A DNA stretch of 64,000 bases from Bacterioplanoides sp965219715 (lineage in GTDB: Bacteria; Pseudomonadota; Gammaproteobacteria; Pseudomonadales; Oceanobacteraceae): contig NZ_OZ244785.1 in NCBI RefSeq assembly GCF_965219715.1, positions 1,736,001-1,800,000 of the forward strand, given 5' to 3'. A program made the translations under genes and the position numbers. The notes under the pieces are model-generated. The model made no database searches, was not told the origin of the DNA, and saw only the letters and a program-made list of their open reading frames with translations. Within the stretch, counting starts at the first letter, position 1. Every line of letters begins with the position of its first letter. Positions 1 to 8,724 of this stretch are shown here, in pieces.

Positions 1-762
1 GTCGATAAATACATCCAGCTCCCGGGCCAGCTCGCCGGTTTCATCCCGGCTTTTCAGATTCAGCCTGCGGGTTAAATCGGCTTCACCGCGAGCCAGGTCA
101 GAAACCGCACGCTGCAGCACTAACAGTGGCTTCTGAATATTCAGCGATAGCAATACGGCCAGAATCACACCCACCAGAATCACAACCGACATCACCGTAA
201 TACTGATCGCCTGGGTATCGGCCAGGTTCTGCGAAGTCATCTCTTTTTGTTTCAGAGCCGCTTCAATACTTATCGTCACCAGCTGATTCAGGGCTTTTTC
301 AAGATCCATGTCCAGGCCAGTCAGCAAACGCTCATCCGGCAATTGCTGCAGTTGAGCTGCACCAACCCGTTGGCCATTTAATTCATACCAACGTGCGGAC
401 AAGTCATTAATCGCACGGAAATCCAAGCCGGCACCGGACGCTTCCACACCCAGCGCCTGGGCGGCTTGTTCAGCCATTAACAGTTCCTGCGTAAAGCGCT
501 GTTGCAGCTGATTCAGCTTTACCGCATTTTGTTGACCATCAGAAAACTGAATAGCCGCGAGCTCCTTGCTGACCAGCTCGCGGCTGTCGCGAAAGATATC
601 CCAGGCATTTCGGCTGCTGTTAACCGCGTTCAGCGGCTGCTCAATGGCCGCCAGTGCCGAATGGCCAATCGCATTCAGCTGGGCATTCAGATAAAGACCC
701 AGAGCGCTGAACAGCACCAGAATCAGACCAAAGCCAAGCCAGAGTTTTTGTTTAATCTTCAT
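1..762 (-). CDS. Methyl-accepting chemotaxis protein, N-terminal part (cut by window edge)
   Basis: The frame opens at an ATG at 762 and runs off the left edge, leaving 254 codons. It starts with a membrane helix (about residues 7-27), then a periplasmic helical region of about 160 residues as in four-helix-bundle sensor domains, a second membrane helix (about 187-209) and the start of a HAMP domain ending in RDETGELARELD. The signalling domain would lie outside the window, so a chemoreceptor is likely, but a histidine kinase or a cyclase with the same front end is not excluded. It starts 14 bases after the cytochrome c peroxidase gene and is probably cotranscribed with it. Confidence 0.75.
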   Translation of the reverse strand, partial: MKIKQKLWLGFGLILVLFSALGLYLNAQLNAIGHSALAAIEQPLNAVNSSRNAWDIFRDSRELVSKELAAIQFSDGQQNAVKLNQLQQRFTQELLMAEQAAQALGVEASGAGLDFRAINDLSARWYELNGQRVGAAQLQQLPDERLLTGLDMDLEKALNQLVTISIEAALKQKEMTSQNLADTQAISITVMSVVILVGVILAVLLSLNIQKPLLVLQRAVSDLARGEADLTRRLNLKSRDETGELARELDVFID

Positions 763-776
763 CGTATTGTCCCTGG

Positions 777-1775
777 TCAGATTGGCAAAATAGGCAGGCT
801 GACGGGCTTATCGTCACCGTCGAGGGTGGCCATAAAGGCCTTAAGTTGCGCCAACTCATTCGCATTGAGCAAGACCGGCTTCATTAACTCCGAGCGGCTG
901 TCACGTGGAATACCACCACTGATGTAGTGCCCGAGCACCGCATCCATATTCGGCAATGAACCGTTGTGCATATACGGCATACGCTGACCAATATTACGCA
1001 GCCCAGGGGTTTTAAAACTGTGATTATCGCCAAGGTTGCCAGTCACACCCGCGCGACCAATGTCGTCAGTTGGCAGGCCAATATCATGAAAACGATTGTC
1101 GGTGAAGTTCCAGCCGCTGTGGCAACCACTGCAACCGGCCTTGCCATTAAACAGTTCAAACCCGGCTTTTGCCTGAGCCGAAATAGCGTTGTCATCACCA
1201 TCTACCCAACGATCGAACGCTGCCGTTCCGGAAACTAAGGTACGTTCATAAGTAGCGATGGCTTTGAGAATATTGTCGGCGTTAATGGCTTCACCAAATA
1301 CTTTCCGGAACTGCTGGCGATAGCCATTCACTTTATTGAGACGCTGCACCGCTTCATCCAGCGACAGGTTCATTTCCACTTCGGCTTCAACCGGACCACG
1401 GATCTGTTCTTCCAGACTGGGTGCCCTGCCATCCCAGAAGAAGTCTTTACCCCAGGCCAGATTCAGCAAAGTTGGAGAGTGTCGTTTCAGTGGTTCATTA
1501 ATATCACCCACAGCGACCGCAACGCCGTCTTCCCAACCCAATGATGGGTTATGACAGGTGGCGCAGTTCATATTGAAGTGACGACTAAGCCGTTGGTCAA
1601 AGAACAGCATCTTGCCCAGTTGGGCCTTATCGGCGCTATAAGGATTGTCGGCTGGGAACGGAATAAAATCAGGGCGTTTATACTGTTGTTTCAACGCTTG
1701 TAGCTGTGGCGAATCAGCCGCCTGCATCAAGCCGGAAAAACATAACCCAATAACTATAAAGAAAAGTGGTCGCAT
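777..1775 (-). CDS. Di-haem cytochrome c peroxidase (CcpA/MauG family)
   Basis: This 332-residue exported protein has a signal peptide (about residues 1-19) and two haem c attachment motifs, CATCH at 71-75 and CSGCH at 216-220. The spacing and length fit the bacterial di-haem peroxidase family, which reduces hydrogen peroxide in the periplasm with electrons from small c-type cytochromes. The surrounding sequence (FFWDGRAPSLEEQ, YMHNGSLPNMDAVL) is typical of the family. MauG-type enzymes that oxidise protein residues share the fold, so the exact substrate is open. The chemoreceptor gene follows directly, which suggests a shared transcript. Confidence 0.9.
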   Translation of the reverse strand: MRPLFFIVIGLCFSGLMQAADSPQLQALKQQYKRPDFIPFPADNPYSADKAQLGKMLFFDQRLSRHFNMNCATCHNPSLGWEDGVAVAVGDINEPLKRHSPTLLNLAWGKDFFWDGRAPSLEEQIRGPVEAEVEMNLSLDEAVQRLNKVNGYRQQFRKVFGEAINADNILKAIATYERTLVSGTAAFDRWVDGDDNAISAQAKAGFELFNGKAGCSGCHSGWNFTDNRFHDIGLPTDDIGRAGVTGNLGDNHSFKTPGLRNIGQRMPYMHNGSLPNMDAVLGHYISGGIPRDSRSELMKPVLLNANELAQLKAFMATLDGDDKPVSLPILPI

Positions 1776-1950
1776 ACCTTATTCTTCTGATCGTTTTTAT
1801 AACTCCCATAAGATTAGTCGCATTTCGGAAAATTCCCTGAAAAAGGCCGCTTTTGCCTTACGCCATGGGGCGATTCGTGTCATTTACCAGACTTTGGCCT
1901 GTCAGTAAGAATTTCGTTAACATAATCCTGAATTAACAAAGGAGTCAGAC

Positions 1951-2271
1951 ATGCTGATCAGCAATATGGAAGTCGTGCCAGGCAAACGAATCATCAGCCA
2001 CCTGGGACTGGTTCAGGGCAGTACGGTTCGTGCCAAACACGCAGGCCGTGACATTATGGCCGGGCTAAAAAACATTTTTGGCGGCGAGCTGAAGGGTTAC
2101 ACCGAACTGTTAGCAGAATCCCGCGACGAAGCAATTGAGCGCCTGAAAGAACAGGCACAGGCCATTGGTGCCAACGCCATTGTAAACGTGCGCTTTTCCA
2201 CATCGTCCATCGCGGCCGGTGCTTCGGAAATTTTTGTTTACGGAACCGCGGTGATCGTGGAGGACCGTTAA
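1951..2271 (+). CDS. YbjQ/UPF0145 family protein
   Basis: A 106-residue soluble protein that covers a complete YbjQ (UPF0145, 'heavy-metal-binding') domain. Visible hallmarks are a glycine-rich stretch (AGLKNIFGGELKGYTELL), a helix rich in Glu and Arg, and IGANAIVNVRF before the last strands. The family forms small pentameric rings; its biochemical function is not established. A good ribosome site (AGGAG) lies seven bases before the ATG. The stop overlaps the start of the next gene by one base, so the two are translationally coupled. Confidence 0.85.
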   Translation: MLISNMEVVPGKRIISHLGLVQGSTVRAKHAGRDIMAGLKNIFGGELKGYTELLAESRDEAIERLKEQAQAIGANAIVNVRFSTSSIAAGASEIFVYGTAVIVEDR

Positions 2272-2768
2272 TGGGCCAGATTATTATTTTCCTGGTCCTG
2301 CTTGGGCTGGGCTATTTCTTCGGTCGTATGGCCGAGTCACGCCATTACAAGCGTATTCATCAACGTGAGCAGGCGTACCGTAAATTACTGGTGATGCCGG
2401 AAAAAATTCCGCCGCTTGAATTCAGCCAACATGAAAGCACACTGGTGAGTGGAAATGTGGTGATTTCAGTCGACTATTTTAAAACCGTCGCCGCAGGGCT
2501 GAGGTCGATCTTTGGTGGTCGGGTAGCTGCTTATGAAAGCCTGCTTGATCGTGCACGCCGTGAGGCCATTTTAAGAATGCAAGAAGAAGCGAAAGCCAAA
2601 GGCGCCGATGCGATTTACAACCTCAAATTTGAGACCGCACGTATCGGTCAGAATGCCGGTCAAAGCCTGGGCTCGGTTGAAGTATTGGCATATGGCACAG
2701 CGCTGATTCCAACCCCCGATATGCGTGCTGAACGCATCGCCCGAAATAATCTGGTACAGGGGAAATAA
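2271..2768 (+). CDS. Membrane-anchored YbjQ-domain protein
   Basis: A 165-residue protein with an N-terminal membrane helix (about residues 2-17), a short basic linker, and then a YbjQ-type domain (about 55-150) paralogous to the preceding gene: AAGLRSIFGGRVAAYESLL and KGADAIYNLKFETA line up with its neighbour. The coupled start suggests that the soluble and the membrane-tethered paralogue are made together, perhaps as one mixed assembly at the inner membrane. No catalytic residues can be recognised. Confidence 0.8.
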   Translation: MGQIIIFLVLLGLGYFFGRMAESRHYKRIHQREQAYRKLLVMPEKIPPLEFSQHESTLVSGNVVISVDYFKTVAAGLRSIFGGRVAAYESLLDRARREAILRMQEEAKAKGADAIYNLKFETARIGQNAGQSLGSVEVLAYGTALIPTPDMRAERIARNNLVQGK

Positions 2769-2845
2769 TCGGTGCCGGAAGTAATCAACAAACGAATAAG
2801 TAAGTTGAAAGAGGCAGCTGCAAGAAGCTTTTCATCACTTAGCTA

Positions 2846-2876
2846 TTGACATATGCTGAGACCCATCGACTATTGA
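2846..2876 (+). promoter_or_regulatory. Possible promoter of the CsgG-DUF4810-DUF799 operon
   Basis: A perfect -35 hexamer, TTGACA, lies at 2846-2851, with weak -10 candidates (around 2869-2876, best TATTGA) about 17-19 bases downstream. The stretch is AT-rich and sits 60-90 bases before the first lipoprotein gene. No mapped start supports it. Confidence 0.35.
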
Positions 2877-2935
2877 TTTATTACTTAATTTGTATAGGCT
2901 AGCGCCCTTATATTAGTCAGATAAGGACATTACCT

Positions 2936-3610
2936 ATGCGCCCACTGCATCATATTGCATCCATCATCATCTTTTTAACCGTATTGGTTACAGGCTGCGC
3001 CACCGAAAGCCATAGTAGAAAACAAGTTGAGAGCGTCGAAAGTTATCGCTCCAGCTACATTGGACCAAAAACAACTTTAGTCGTTGGCAACTTTCAGAAT
3101 CGTTCCGGTTATCAGCAGGGTATCTTTTCATCTGGTGTTGATCGGCTTGGTAACCAAGCAAAAACTATTTTAAAAACACACCTACAACAAACTAATCGTT
3201 TCGGCATTGTTGATCGTGAAAATATGGAACGAATGCGCGAAGAAGCTGGCTTTAGTGGTGTAAAACAAAATATTAAGGGCGCACGCTACACCATATCAGG
3301 CGACGTGACGGAATTTGGCAGAAAAGTGACTGGTGATAAGCAGCTTTTCGGGATCCTGGGAGCCGGTAAGACGCAAACAGCCTACGCCAAGGTAAGTATA
3401 TTAGTTCTCGACAACCAAAGTTCAGAGATTGTGTATTCCACCCAAGCTGCTGGTGAATATCAATTAAGTAACCGTGAAGTTATAGGCTTTGGTGGCACAG
3501 CCAAATATGACTCAACGCTGAATGGAAAGGTCTTAAACTTTGCCATCAAGGAAGCTGTGAACAATATAGTTAATGATATCCAGAATGGCGTCTGGAATAT
3601 CCAGTATTAA
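2936..3610 (+). CDS. CsgG/HfaB-family outer-membrane lipoprotein
   Basis: The 224-residue product starts with a lipoprotein signal ending in the lipobox LVTGC (Cys at about residue 21) and has no inner-membrane retention Asp after it. The body matches the CsgG family: TTLVVGNFQNRSG near the front, the NRFGIVDRENMERMREEAGFSG block, and a repeated strand pattern containing YTISGDVTEFG. Curli-type CsgG proteins form secretion pores, but this shorter version belongs to the conserved CsgG-DUF4810-DUF799 triplet, whose role is not known. It heads that operon, with an 11-base gap to the next gene. Confidence 0.85.
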   Translation: MRPLHHIASIIIFLTVLVTGCATESHSRKQVESVESYRSSYIGPKTTLVVGNFQNRSGYQQGIFSSGVDRLGNQAKTILKTHLQQTNRFGIVDRENMERMREEAGFSGVKQNIKGARYTISGDVTEFGRKVTGDKQLFGILGAGKTQTAYAKVSILVLDNQSSEIVYSTQAAGEYQLSNREVIGFGGTAKYDSTLNGKVLNFAIKEAVNNIVNDIQNGVWNIQY

Positions 3611-3621
3611 GGAGATAAACA

Positions 3622-3972
3622 ATGAAACTATCCCGTATTTTTATTTCGTGCTTACTTGCCCTGATGGTAACTGGCTGCGCAACAAAAACCCATTATTACT
3701 GGGGAAACTACGAAGCGATTATTTACAAACAATATGTTGAACCCGGTAGTGCCGACCCGGCTGCACAAATTCAGTTGCTGTCTGAAGACCTGGAACAAGC
3801 AGAATCTTATGGTAAACCGGTTCCACCGGGGGTTCACGCTCACCTGGGCTATATGTATTACCTCAACGGCGATTACGAAAAAGCTCAGTTTTCGTTTAAT
3901 CAGGAAATGTCATTATTCCCAGAGTCAGAGAACTTTATTCAGGGTCTAATCAGTCGTGCAAAAGGACAATAA
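3622..3972 (+). CDS. DUF4810 lipoprotein
   Basis: A 116-residue lipoprotein with lipobox MVTGC (Cys at about 19), followed by the HYYWGNYEAIIYKQY block typical of DUF4810 and a C-terminal TPR-like helix pair (HAHLGYMYYLNGDYEKA). A strong AAGGAG site precedes the ATG. It is the middle gene of the lipoprotein triplet. The TPR-like part suggests it binds one or both partners, but this is inference. Confidence 0.85.
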   Translation: MKLSRIFISCLLALMVTGCATKTHYYWGNYEAIIYKQYVEPGSADPAAQIQLLSEDLEQAESYGKPVPPGVHAHLGYMYYLNGDYEKAQFSFNQEMSLFPESENFIQGLISRAKGQ

Positions 3973-3975
3973 TCG

Positions 3976-4635
3976 ATGAAACATGTAAAGTTATATACAA
4001 AAATATTATTTCTTGCGCTTCTCACAGTCCTAACTGGCTGCGCTGTTACTCCCTACGACTACTCAGCACTGCGTGAAGCCAAACCACGCTCGGTTGTTGT
4101 TATTCCTCCGACCAACAGCACAGTAGAAGTCAACGCACCATATATTTATATGTCGACGATTTCGCAGCCACTGGCCGAAAAAGGGTACTATGTTTTCCCT
4201 GTTGCAGTCGTAGAAAGATTTATGCAAGAAAATGGGTTGCCGACCCCAGCTGAAATGAATGCAGTGCCACTGGAAAAAATTCGCGAACATATTGGGGCCG
4301 ATGCGGTGCTATATATCAATATCGAAGACTGGGGACAGAAGTACTACATCACCTCGTCGGAATCTGTCGTTAAAGTTAGTCTGAAAATGGTCGATGCCAA
4401 CAACGGTAATATATTGTGGAAATCTCAGCCACACGCCGTTCAGCCGTCAAGCAATGGAGGTGGTGGCCTGATTGGTGCAATAGCCGGAGCAATTGCCACC
4501 CAGATCGCTGGTTCGATCACTGACCAGACTCCAGAAGTGTCCAGAATTGCTAACAAAAATGCTTTTGATGACCAATATCGTGGTCTATTAAATGGCCCGT
4601 ATATAAAACCGGAAAAGCTGGTAACATCAAACTAG
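3976..4635 (+). CDS. DUF799 lipoprotein (GNA1162-like)
   Basis: This 219-residue lipoprotein has the lipobox VLTGC (Cys about 22) and the DUF799 core seen in Neisseria GNA1162: RSVVVIPPTNSTVEVNAP, PLAEKGYYVFPVAVV and GADAVLYINIEDWGQKY. Near the C terminus is a glycine-rich hydrophobic stretch (about 165-185) that could touch membrane. It starts three bases after the DUF4810 gene and is followed by an inverted repeat that probably ends the transcript. GNA1162 is structurally related to the nucleotide-independent part of TolB-like folds; its job in the cell is unproven. Confidence 0.85.
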   Translation: MKHVKLYTKILFLALLTVLTGCAVTPYDYSALREAKPRSVVVIPPTNSTVEVNAPYIYMSTISQPLAEKGYYVFPVAVVERFMQENGLPTPAEMNAVPLEKIREHIGADAVLYINIEDWGQKYYITSSESVVKVSLKMVDANNGNILWKSQPHAVQPSSNGGGGLIGAIAGAIATQIAGSITDQTPEVSRIANKNAFDDQYRGLLNGPYIKPEKLVTSN

Positions 4636-4638
4636 CCC

Positions 4639-4670
4639 TTAGTCCCCCTGCTAACCAGTAGGGGGACTAA
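4639..4670 (+). terminator. Hairpin after the lipoprotein operon
   Basis: A 14-base-pair stem (one G-T pair) with the loop AACC starts four bases after the DUF799 stop codon. No T-run follows, so it is a weak intrinsic terminator or a 3'-end stabilising hairpin. Confidence 0.55.
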
Positions 4671-4777
4671 ATCATGCTCAACTTTCTTACAAATCTTTCG
4701 ATAGTACTTTCTTACAATCAATTTCGTCATAATGTATATAGCTCCAATAGTATAGACGCATCAGCTTAAATATCGTT

Positions 4778-5638
4778 ATGGCAACACAACCTAAGCAAAA
4801 TCCGATTCTGCCGGATCACATCAATAATAAAAACGAGCATCCGCTAAAAGATTTTCTGATTCTGGCGATTGCCGTAGTGCTGCTTATTTCGGCGGTTACC
4901 TGGGCACTGGCCAGCAGTGCTTCGTGGCTGGCGCCGAGAATTCCTTATGAGTGGGAATTAGCCTGGCAGGATACTTCAGCAACCACAGAACAAACATCTA
5001 TCGACCAGCCCCAGCAACAAACAGAACTTGCCTTGCAACAACTGCTGGAAAAACTGATCGGAGAAAATGCCCTGCCAGTTCGGGTTCATTATCTGGCGGA
5101 TGAAGCGACACCGAATGCCTTTGCGACTCTCGGTGGCCATATTTTTATTACCCGTGGCTTACTGGAAAATGTGCAGTCGGAAAATGGCCTGGCCATGGTG
5201 CTGGCTCATGAGTACGCTCATATTAAATTACGCCACCCAATGATTCTGGCACTGGAGCAACTATCACTGGGTCTGATACTGGCGCTGTTAGGCGGCGATA
5301 ATATTGCACAGCTGGTGACGCAGAACACCTCAATGCTAACGGTACTGGCATTCAGCCGCGATATGGAACGTGCATCGGATGAATACGCGCTGCAACGATT
5401 ATTGGCAACCTACGGCCACACCAGTGGAGCCGATGAGTTCTTTAAACAAATTAAAAAGCTTGAAGCAAAGCGCAGTTTTTCGACAACGACTGAAACACTG
5501 GATTTGATGCAAACTCATCCACTAACCAGTGAACGTATCGAAGCCATTGCCGCTGTTACCAGCATTGGTGAACTGACTCCGTTAGTGCCACAACTCAAGC
5601 AACAGCCAAACGCTGAAAGCCAGAATCCTCACAACTAA
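4778..5638 (+). CDS. M48-family membrane-associated zinc metalloprotease
   Basis: The 286-residue protein has an N-terminal membrane helix (about residues 26-48) and an M48 peptidase domain with the zinc motif HEYAH (about 145-149) in VLAHEYAHIKLRHP. A downstream ERASDEYALQRL supplies the third metal ligand (Glu), as in HtpX and BepA relatives. There is only one clear anchor and no C-terminal TPR domain, so it is neither HtpX nor BepA in the strict sense. It probably cleaves misfolded or signalling proteins on the periplasmic face. It stands alone and converges on the PepSY operon. Confidence 0.87.
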   Translation: MATQPKQNPILPDHINNKNEHPLKDFLILAIAVVLLISAVTWALASSASWLAPRIPYEWELAWQDTSATTEQTSIDQPQQQTELALQQLLEKLIGENALPVRVHYLADEATPNAFATLGGHIFITRGLLENVQSENGLAMVLAHEYAHIKLRHPMILALEQLSLGLILALLGGDNIAQLVTQNTSMLTVLAFSRDMERASDEYALQRLLATYGHTSGADEFFKQIKKLEAKRSFSTTTETLDLMQTHPLTSERIEAIAAVTSIGELTPLVPQLKQQPNAESQNPHN

Positions 5639-5675
5639 CACCTCGTGCTTAAACTCTCACACCGGTTAGCTCGCG

Positions 5676-6359
5676 CTATAACCTTGCGACGATGTACGCC
5701 AGTATTACAACCAGAGTGCCGAGGCTGATCCAGCGAATTGCGGTTGCTTTCATTTTGGGCACCGCCAGTGCAACCAGCACACCACTGATTATGCTGAACA
5801 CCAGACTCAACGCCAGCAGGATGCCTAACCAACGGAATAATTCTCCGGCCAGGCCTTTATGAATATAAATCAGCTGACGCATCAGATTGTTGGTTTCGAC
5901 AATAATATGGGCGTGTCCATCCGCTTCCGGCTCGGTCATCATCACTTCATGATGAATATCCCAGAAGCTCTGCAAATGGTCGCTGTTATAATATTGCTGC
6001 GGTAATTTTTCAGAATAAAACTGCGCAAAGAGCTGACGCGCTGCCTGTTCATCTTTTGGGAAGTTAACCCGTTGTTCTTCCGTCAGTTGTATATCGATTT
6101 TTTCAGAACTCGCTGCGCCACCTTCAAAGCCCAGCAGGTATAACAAGCCGGAGATAACGTACAGCAACACCAGTGGCAGAAAAAAACAGGAAATATATGT
6201 GTGCCAGCGTACCCAAAAGCTGCGTCCTTTAGCACCCAGACTGAAACGGGAAGTATTTTTTCTGCGCTTGTTTTTACCCGATTTTCTTACCGGCTTTTGT
6301 CGCACAGCGTTGGCAGGTTCGAGAGACGGCGCTTCTGCGCTCTGAGTAGAATGAGACAT
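5676..6359 (-). CDS. PepSY-associated membrane protein
   Basis: A 227-residue inner-membrane protein with a very basic N-terminal tail (residues 20-40), then SFWVRWHTYISCFFLPLVLLYVISG, the typical first helix of PepSY-TM proteins, a periplasmic loop of about 90 residues, and two further helices near the end. HTY in the first helix and HKGLAG in the third resemble the conserved histidines of the family, some members of which are linked to iron or haem reduction. It starts 11 bases after the histidine kinase gene, so it probably belongs to the same operon, as sensor accessory or regulated target. Confidence 0.78.
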   Translation of the reverse strand: MSHSTQSAEAPSLEPANAVRQKPVRKSGKNKRRKNTSRFSLGAKGRSFWVRWHTYISCFFLPLVLLYVISGLLYLLGFEGGAASSEKIDIQLTEEQRVNFPKDEQAARQLFAQFYSEKLPQQYYNSDHLQSFWDIHHEVMMTEPEADGHAHIIVETNNLMRQLIYIHKGLAGELFRWLGILLALSLVFSIISGVLVALAVPKMKATAIRWISLGTLVVILAYIVARL

Positions 6360-6370
6360 AACACCTATCG

Positions 6371-7786
6371 CTATTTACGTGGTAAACGAATTTCAAATAC
6401 CAGACCGGTTAGCGCTTGGCTGCCACTGTCATTGGCATTTTTTAGCCGGGCAATCACTGAGCCTCCCAACGCCTGAACCTGGCGTCGGCTCAGAGCCAGA
6501 CCCAGGCCATAACCGGAACTTTTTTCGTCTTTGGTACGGGCTTTATCAATGCGGAAGAAAGGCTCAAAAATCGCATCCAGATATTCTTCTTTTACACCCG
6601 GCCCCTGGTCACTGATTTCTATCATGATGTCATCGTCTGATTCGGTAAGACTGACGGTGACTTCGCTACCAACCGGGCTGTATTTCATCGCGTTACGGAT
6701 AATGTTTTCCAACGCCTGCCCCAGCGCCCTGTGGTTACTCTGCTCTACAATGCACTCATCCGGCACCTGTAAAACCAGCTGATGTTCGGGGAACTCAAAA
6801 CGGGCATCTTCGGCAATGGCATCAATTAACAAACAGATATCCAGGGTTTCCAGCGCAAAACCCTCTTTATTATTAAGCTCGGCATTGTCCAGCCAGGATA
6901 ACGTCAGAGTATCTTCGAGTAACGACTGCATACCGTCTACTTCACGCGCGACTCGCATTAATGCCGGGTCATGCTGATTGTCGCTCAGCGCCAGTTTGAT
7001 ACGGGTAATGGGCGTTCGTAACTCATGAGAAATATCCTGAATTAATTGCTGCTGGCGTTGCATCAATACGCTGATGTGGTCTGCCATGGCATCAAAGCTT
7101 TGCCCTAACTCACCAAATTCATCCTGACGGCCTTTCATATCGGCGGCGGTACGTGCCTGATAATCGCCCTTACGAAAACGATTAGTGACATTCTGCAGCA
7201 GGGTTAATGGCGTATTAATATGGCGATACATCAGTGCTGCAAATAAGGCTACAAGCAATATGGGCAAACCATAAGTAATGGCGTGATCAATTTCTTTCGA
7301 ATACGTGCCGGGCCGCATCTGCTGGGGTAACTGAATAAACAGAAAATACCCGGTGCCTTCCATCGGTAGTTTCATCACCGGATTAAAGCTGTAGTACAAG
7401 TGGATCGGGTAATCGATGCTGCGACCCACACTCAGATCCGGATTTTTACCGAACAAACGGGTATCCAGTTCTCCGGCCAGCCATTCGGCGTGGGTTTTCC
7501 CCATGGCTGCCCAGGTATTTTCTTTTTCCATTAATTGCTGCAGCCAGTTATTCAACGCCTGTTGACGCTCTTCACCCTCAGGATAACGCAAATAAATATT
7601 ACTTGCCTGGCTGGCATACAAGCGCAGGGTTTGCCGGTGTTCGGGTTTGATCAGACTGAGCTTGCTTTCAACATAATCGCTGAGCAACACCACCAGCGTT
7701 ACTAATAAAATCGCAGACGATGCCATGATCAGATAGAACTTGGTGAACAGCCGTAATGAGACGATGTAAGATAAGATCCGCTTCAT
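6371..7786 (-). CDS. Sensor histidine kinase (HAMP, HisKA, HATPase)
   Basis: With the ATG at 7786 the protein has 471 residues. This start is chosen because its ATG overlaps the TGA of the response regulator (ATGA). Two membrane helices (about 18-36 and 172-188) enclose a periplasmic sensor region of about 135 residues. A HAMP domain follows (about 190-243), then the phosphoacceptor box ISHELRTPITR with His at about 254, the N box ENIIRNAMKYSP, and DQGPGV and GYGLGLALS of the ATP-binding domain. It should phosphorylate the partner regulator. The signal is unknown; the PepSY-type neighbour hints at metal or envelope sensing. Confidence 0.92.
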   Translation of the reverse strand: MKRILSYIVSLRLFTKFYLIMASSAILLVTLVVLLSDYVESKLSLIKPEHRQTLRLYASQASNIYLRYPEGEERQQALNNWLQQLMEKENTWAAMGKTHAEWLAGELDTRLFGKNPDLSVGRSIDYPIHLYYSFNPVMKLPMEGTGYFLFIQLPQQMRPGTYSKEIDHAITYGLPILLVALFAALMYRHINTPLTLLQNVTNRFRKGDYQARTAADMKGRQDEFGELGQSFDAMADHISVLMQRQQQLIQDISHELRTPITRIKLALSDNQHDPALMRVAREVDGMQSLLEDTLTLSWLDNAELNNKEGFALETLDICLLIDAIAEDARFEFPEHQLVLQVPDECIVEQSNHRALGQALENIIRNAMKYSPVGSEVTVSLTESDDDIMIEISDQGPGVKEEYLDAIFEPFFRIDKARTKDEKSSGYGLGLALSRRQVQALGGSVIARLKNANDSGSQALTGLVFEIRLPRK

Positions 7787-8493
7787 AATTCCGTCAGATC
7801 CAGACAATATCCCTGGCCACGCACGGTCTTAATCAGGTTAACGCCAAGACCCGCAGCATTGAGTTTTTTACGGATTTTACTGATGTGCATATCCAGCGTG
7901 CGGTCGTAACGGCTGAACTCGCGCAGCAATACGTTCTGATATAAATACGCTTTGGTTAACACTTCACCCGCCTGGTCAGCCAGCGCCTTTAACAGATCGT
8001 ATTCCATTAAGGTGACGCCCAGTGTTTGACTGGTTGCGGTTTCGCTGAGAATACGGACGCTGGCCTGTTGGCTGTTAAATTCAAACAATTGCTGTGGTTG
8101 TCGATCAACGACTGGTGAAAACAGTTCCGGATTACTGCGGCGCAGAATCGCTTCTACCCGCAAATGCAGTTCCGTCATATTAAATGGTTTAATCAGATAA
8201 TCGTCAGCGCCGGTTTTAAACCCCTGAATCCGGTCTTCTTCGCCGCCACGCGCGGTAAGAATTAGAACCGGTGTTTGTTTGCGCAGACGTAATCCGGCGA
8301 GCACTTCCAGACCATCTTTTTTTGGCATCATAATATCGAGCAAAATCAGGTGGTAATCCTGTTGCCGTGCCATTGTCAGCCCCAGCTCACCATCTTGTGC
8401 CGAATCCACCTGATAACCTGACTCCTGCAGCTTCTCACACAACAACTGGTTAACGGTCAGGTCATCTTCAATGATCAGAATTCGTGCAGCCAT
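7783..8493 (-). CDS. OmpR/PhoB-family response regulator
   Basis: The receiver domain starts with ILIIEDD and carries the phosphoacceptor Asp at about 53 in LILLDIMMPKKDG, with the conserved Thr/Lys of VLILTARG and YLIKPFN. A winged-helix DNA-binding domain follows (about 135-232), with the typical RTLDMHISKIRKKL recognition region. The ATG at 8493 is preferred; a GTG two codons upstream is also possible. It is the first gene of the regulator-kinase-PepSY operon and overlaps the kinase gene by four bases. Confidence 0.93.
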   Translation of the reverse strand: MAARILIIEDDLTVNQLLCEKLQESGYQVDSAQDGELGLTMARQQDYHLILLDIMMPKKDGLEVLAGLRLRKQTPVLILTARGGEEDRIQGFKTGADDYLIKPFNMTELHLRVEAILRRSNPELFSPVVDRQPQQLFEFNSQQASVRILSETATSQTLGVTLMEYDLLKALADQAGEVLTKAYLYQNVLLREFSRYDRTLDMHISKIRKKLNAAGLGVNLIKTVRGQGYCLDLTEL

Positions 8494-8681
8494 ACACACC
8501 TCGAATACTCGCGATTAAAACGACAAAAGCCCCTGCCTCAGGGAGTCAGGAGCTCTGCGGAACGCATCATACACTAAAATTAAGAATGGTTTTCAATCGC
8601 GATTGATTATCGAGTCGGATGGTAAAATGTGTAGCACTTTTACGTTTGTTACATTCACCTTCCAGGCTGAAATTCAGGCAT

Positions 8682-8707
8682 AAAAAAACCCGCCGAAGCG
8701 GGTTTTT
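8682..8707 (-). terminator. Intrinsic terminator after the peroxiredoxin gene
   Basis: AACCCGC and GCGGGTT pair around a four-base loop (8687-8704), followed on the minus strand by seven T. It lies 18 bases downstream of the peroxiredoxin stop. The plus strand has five T, so it could act in both directions. Confidence 0.85.
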
Positions 8708-8724
8708 CAGATAAAGAGCTCAGC

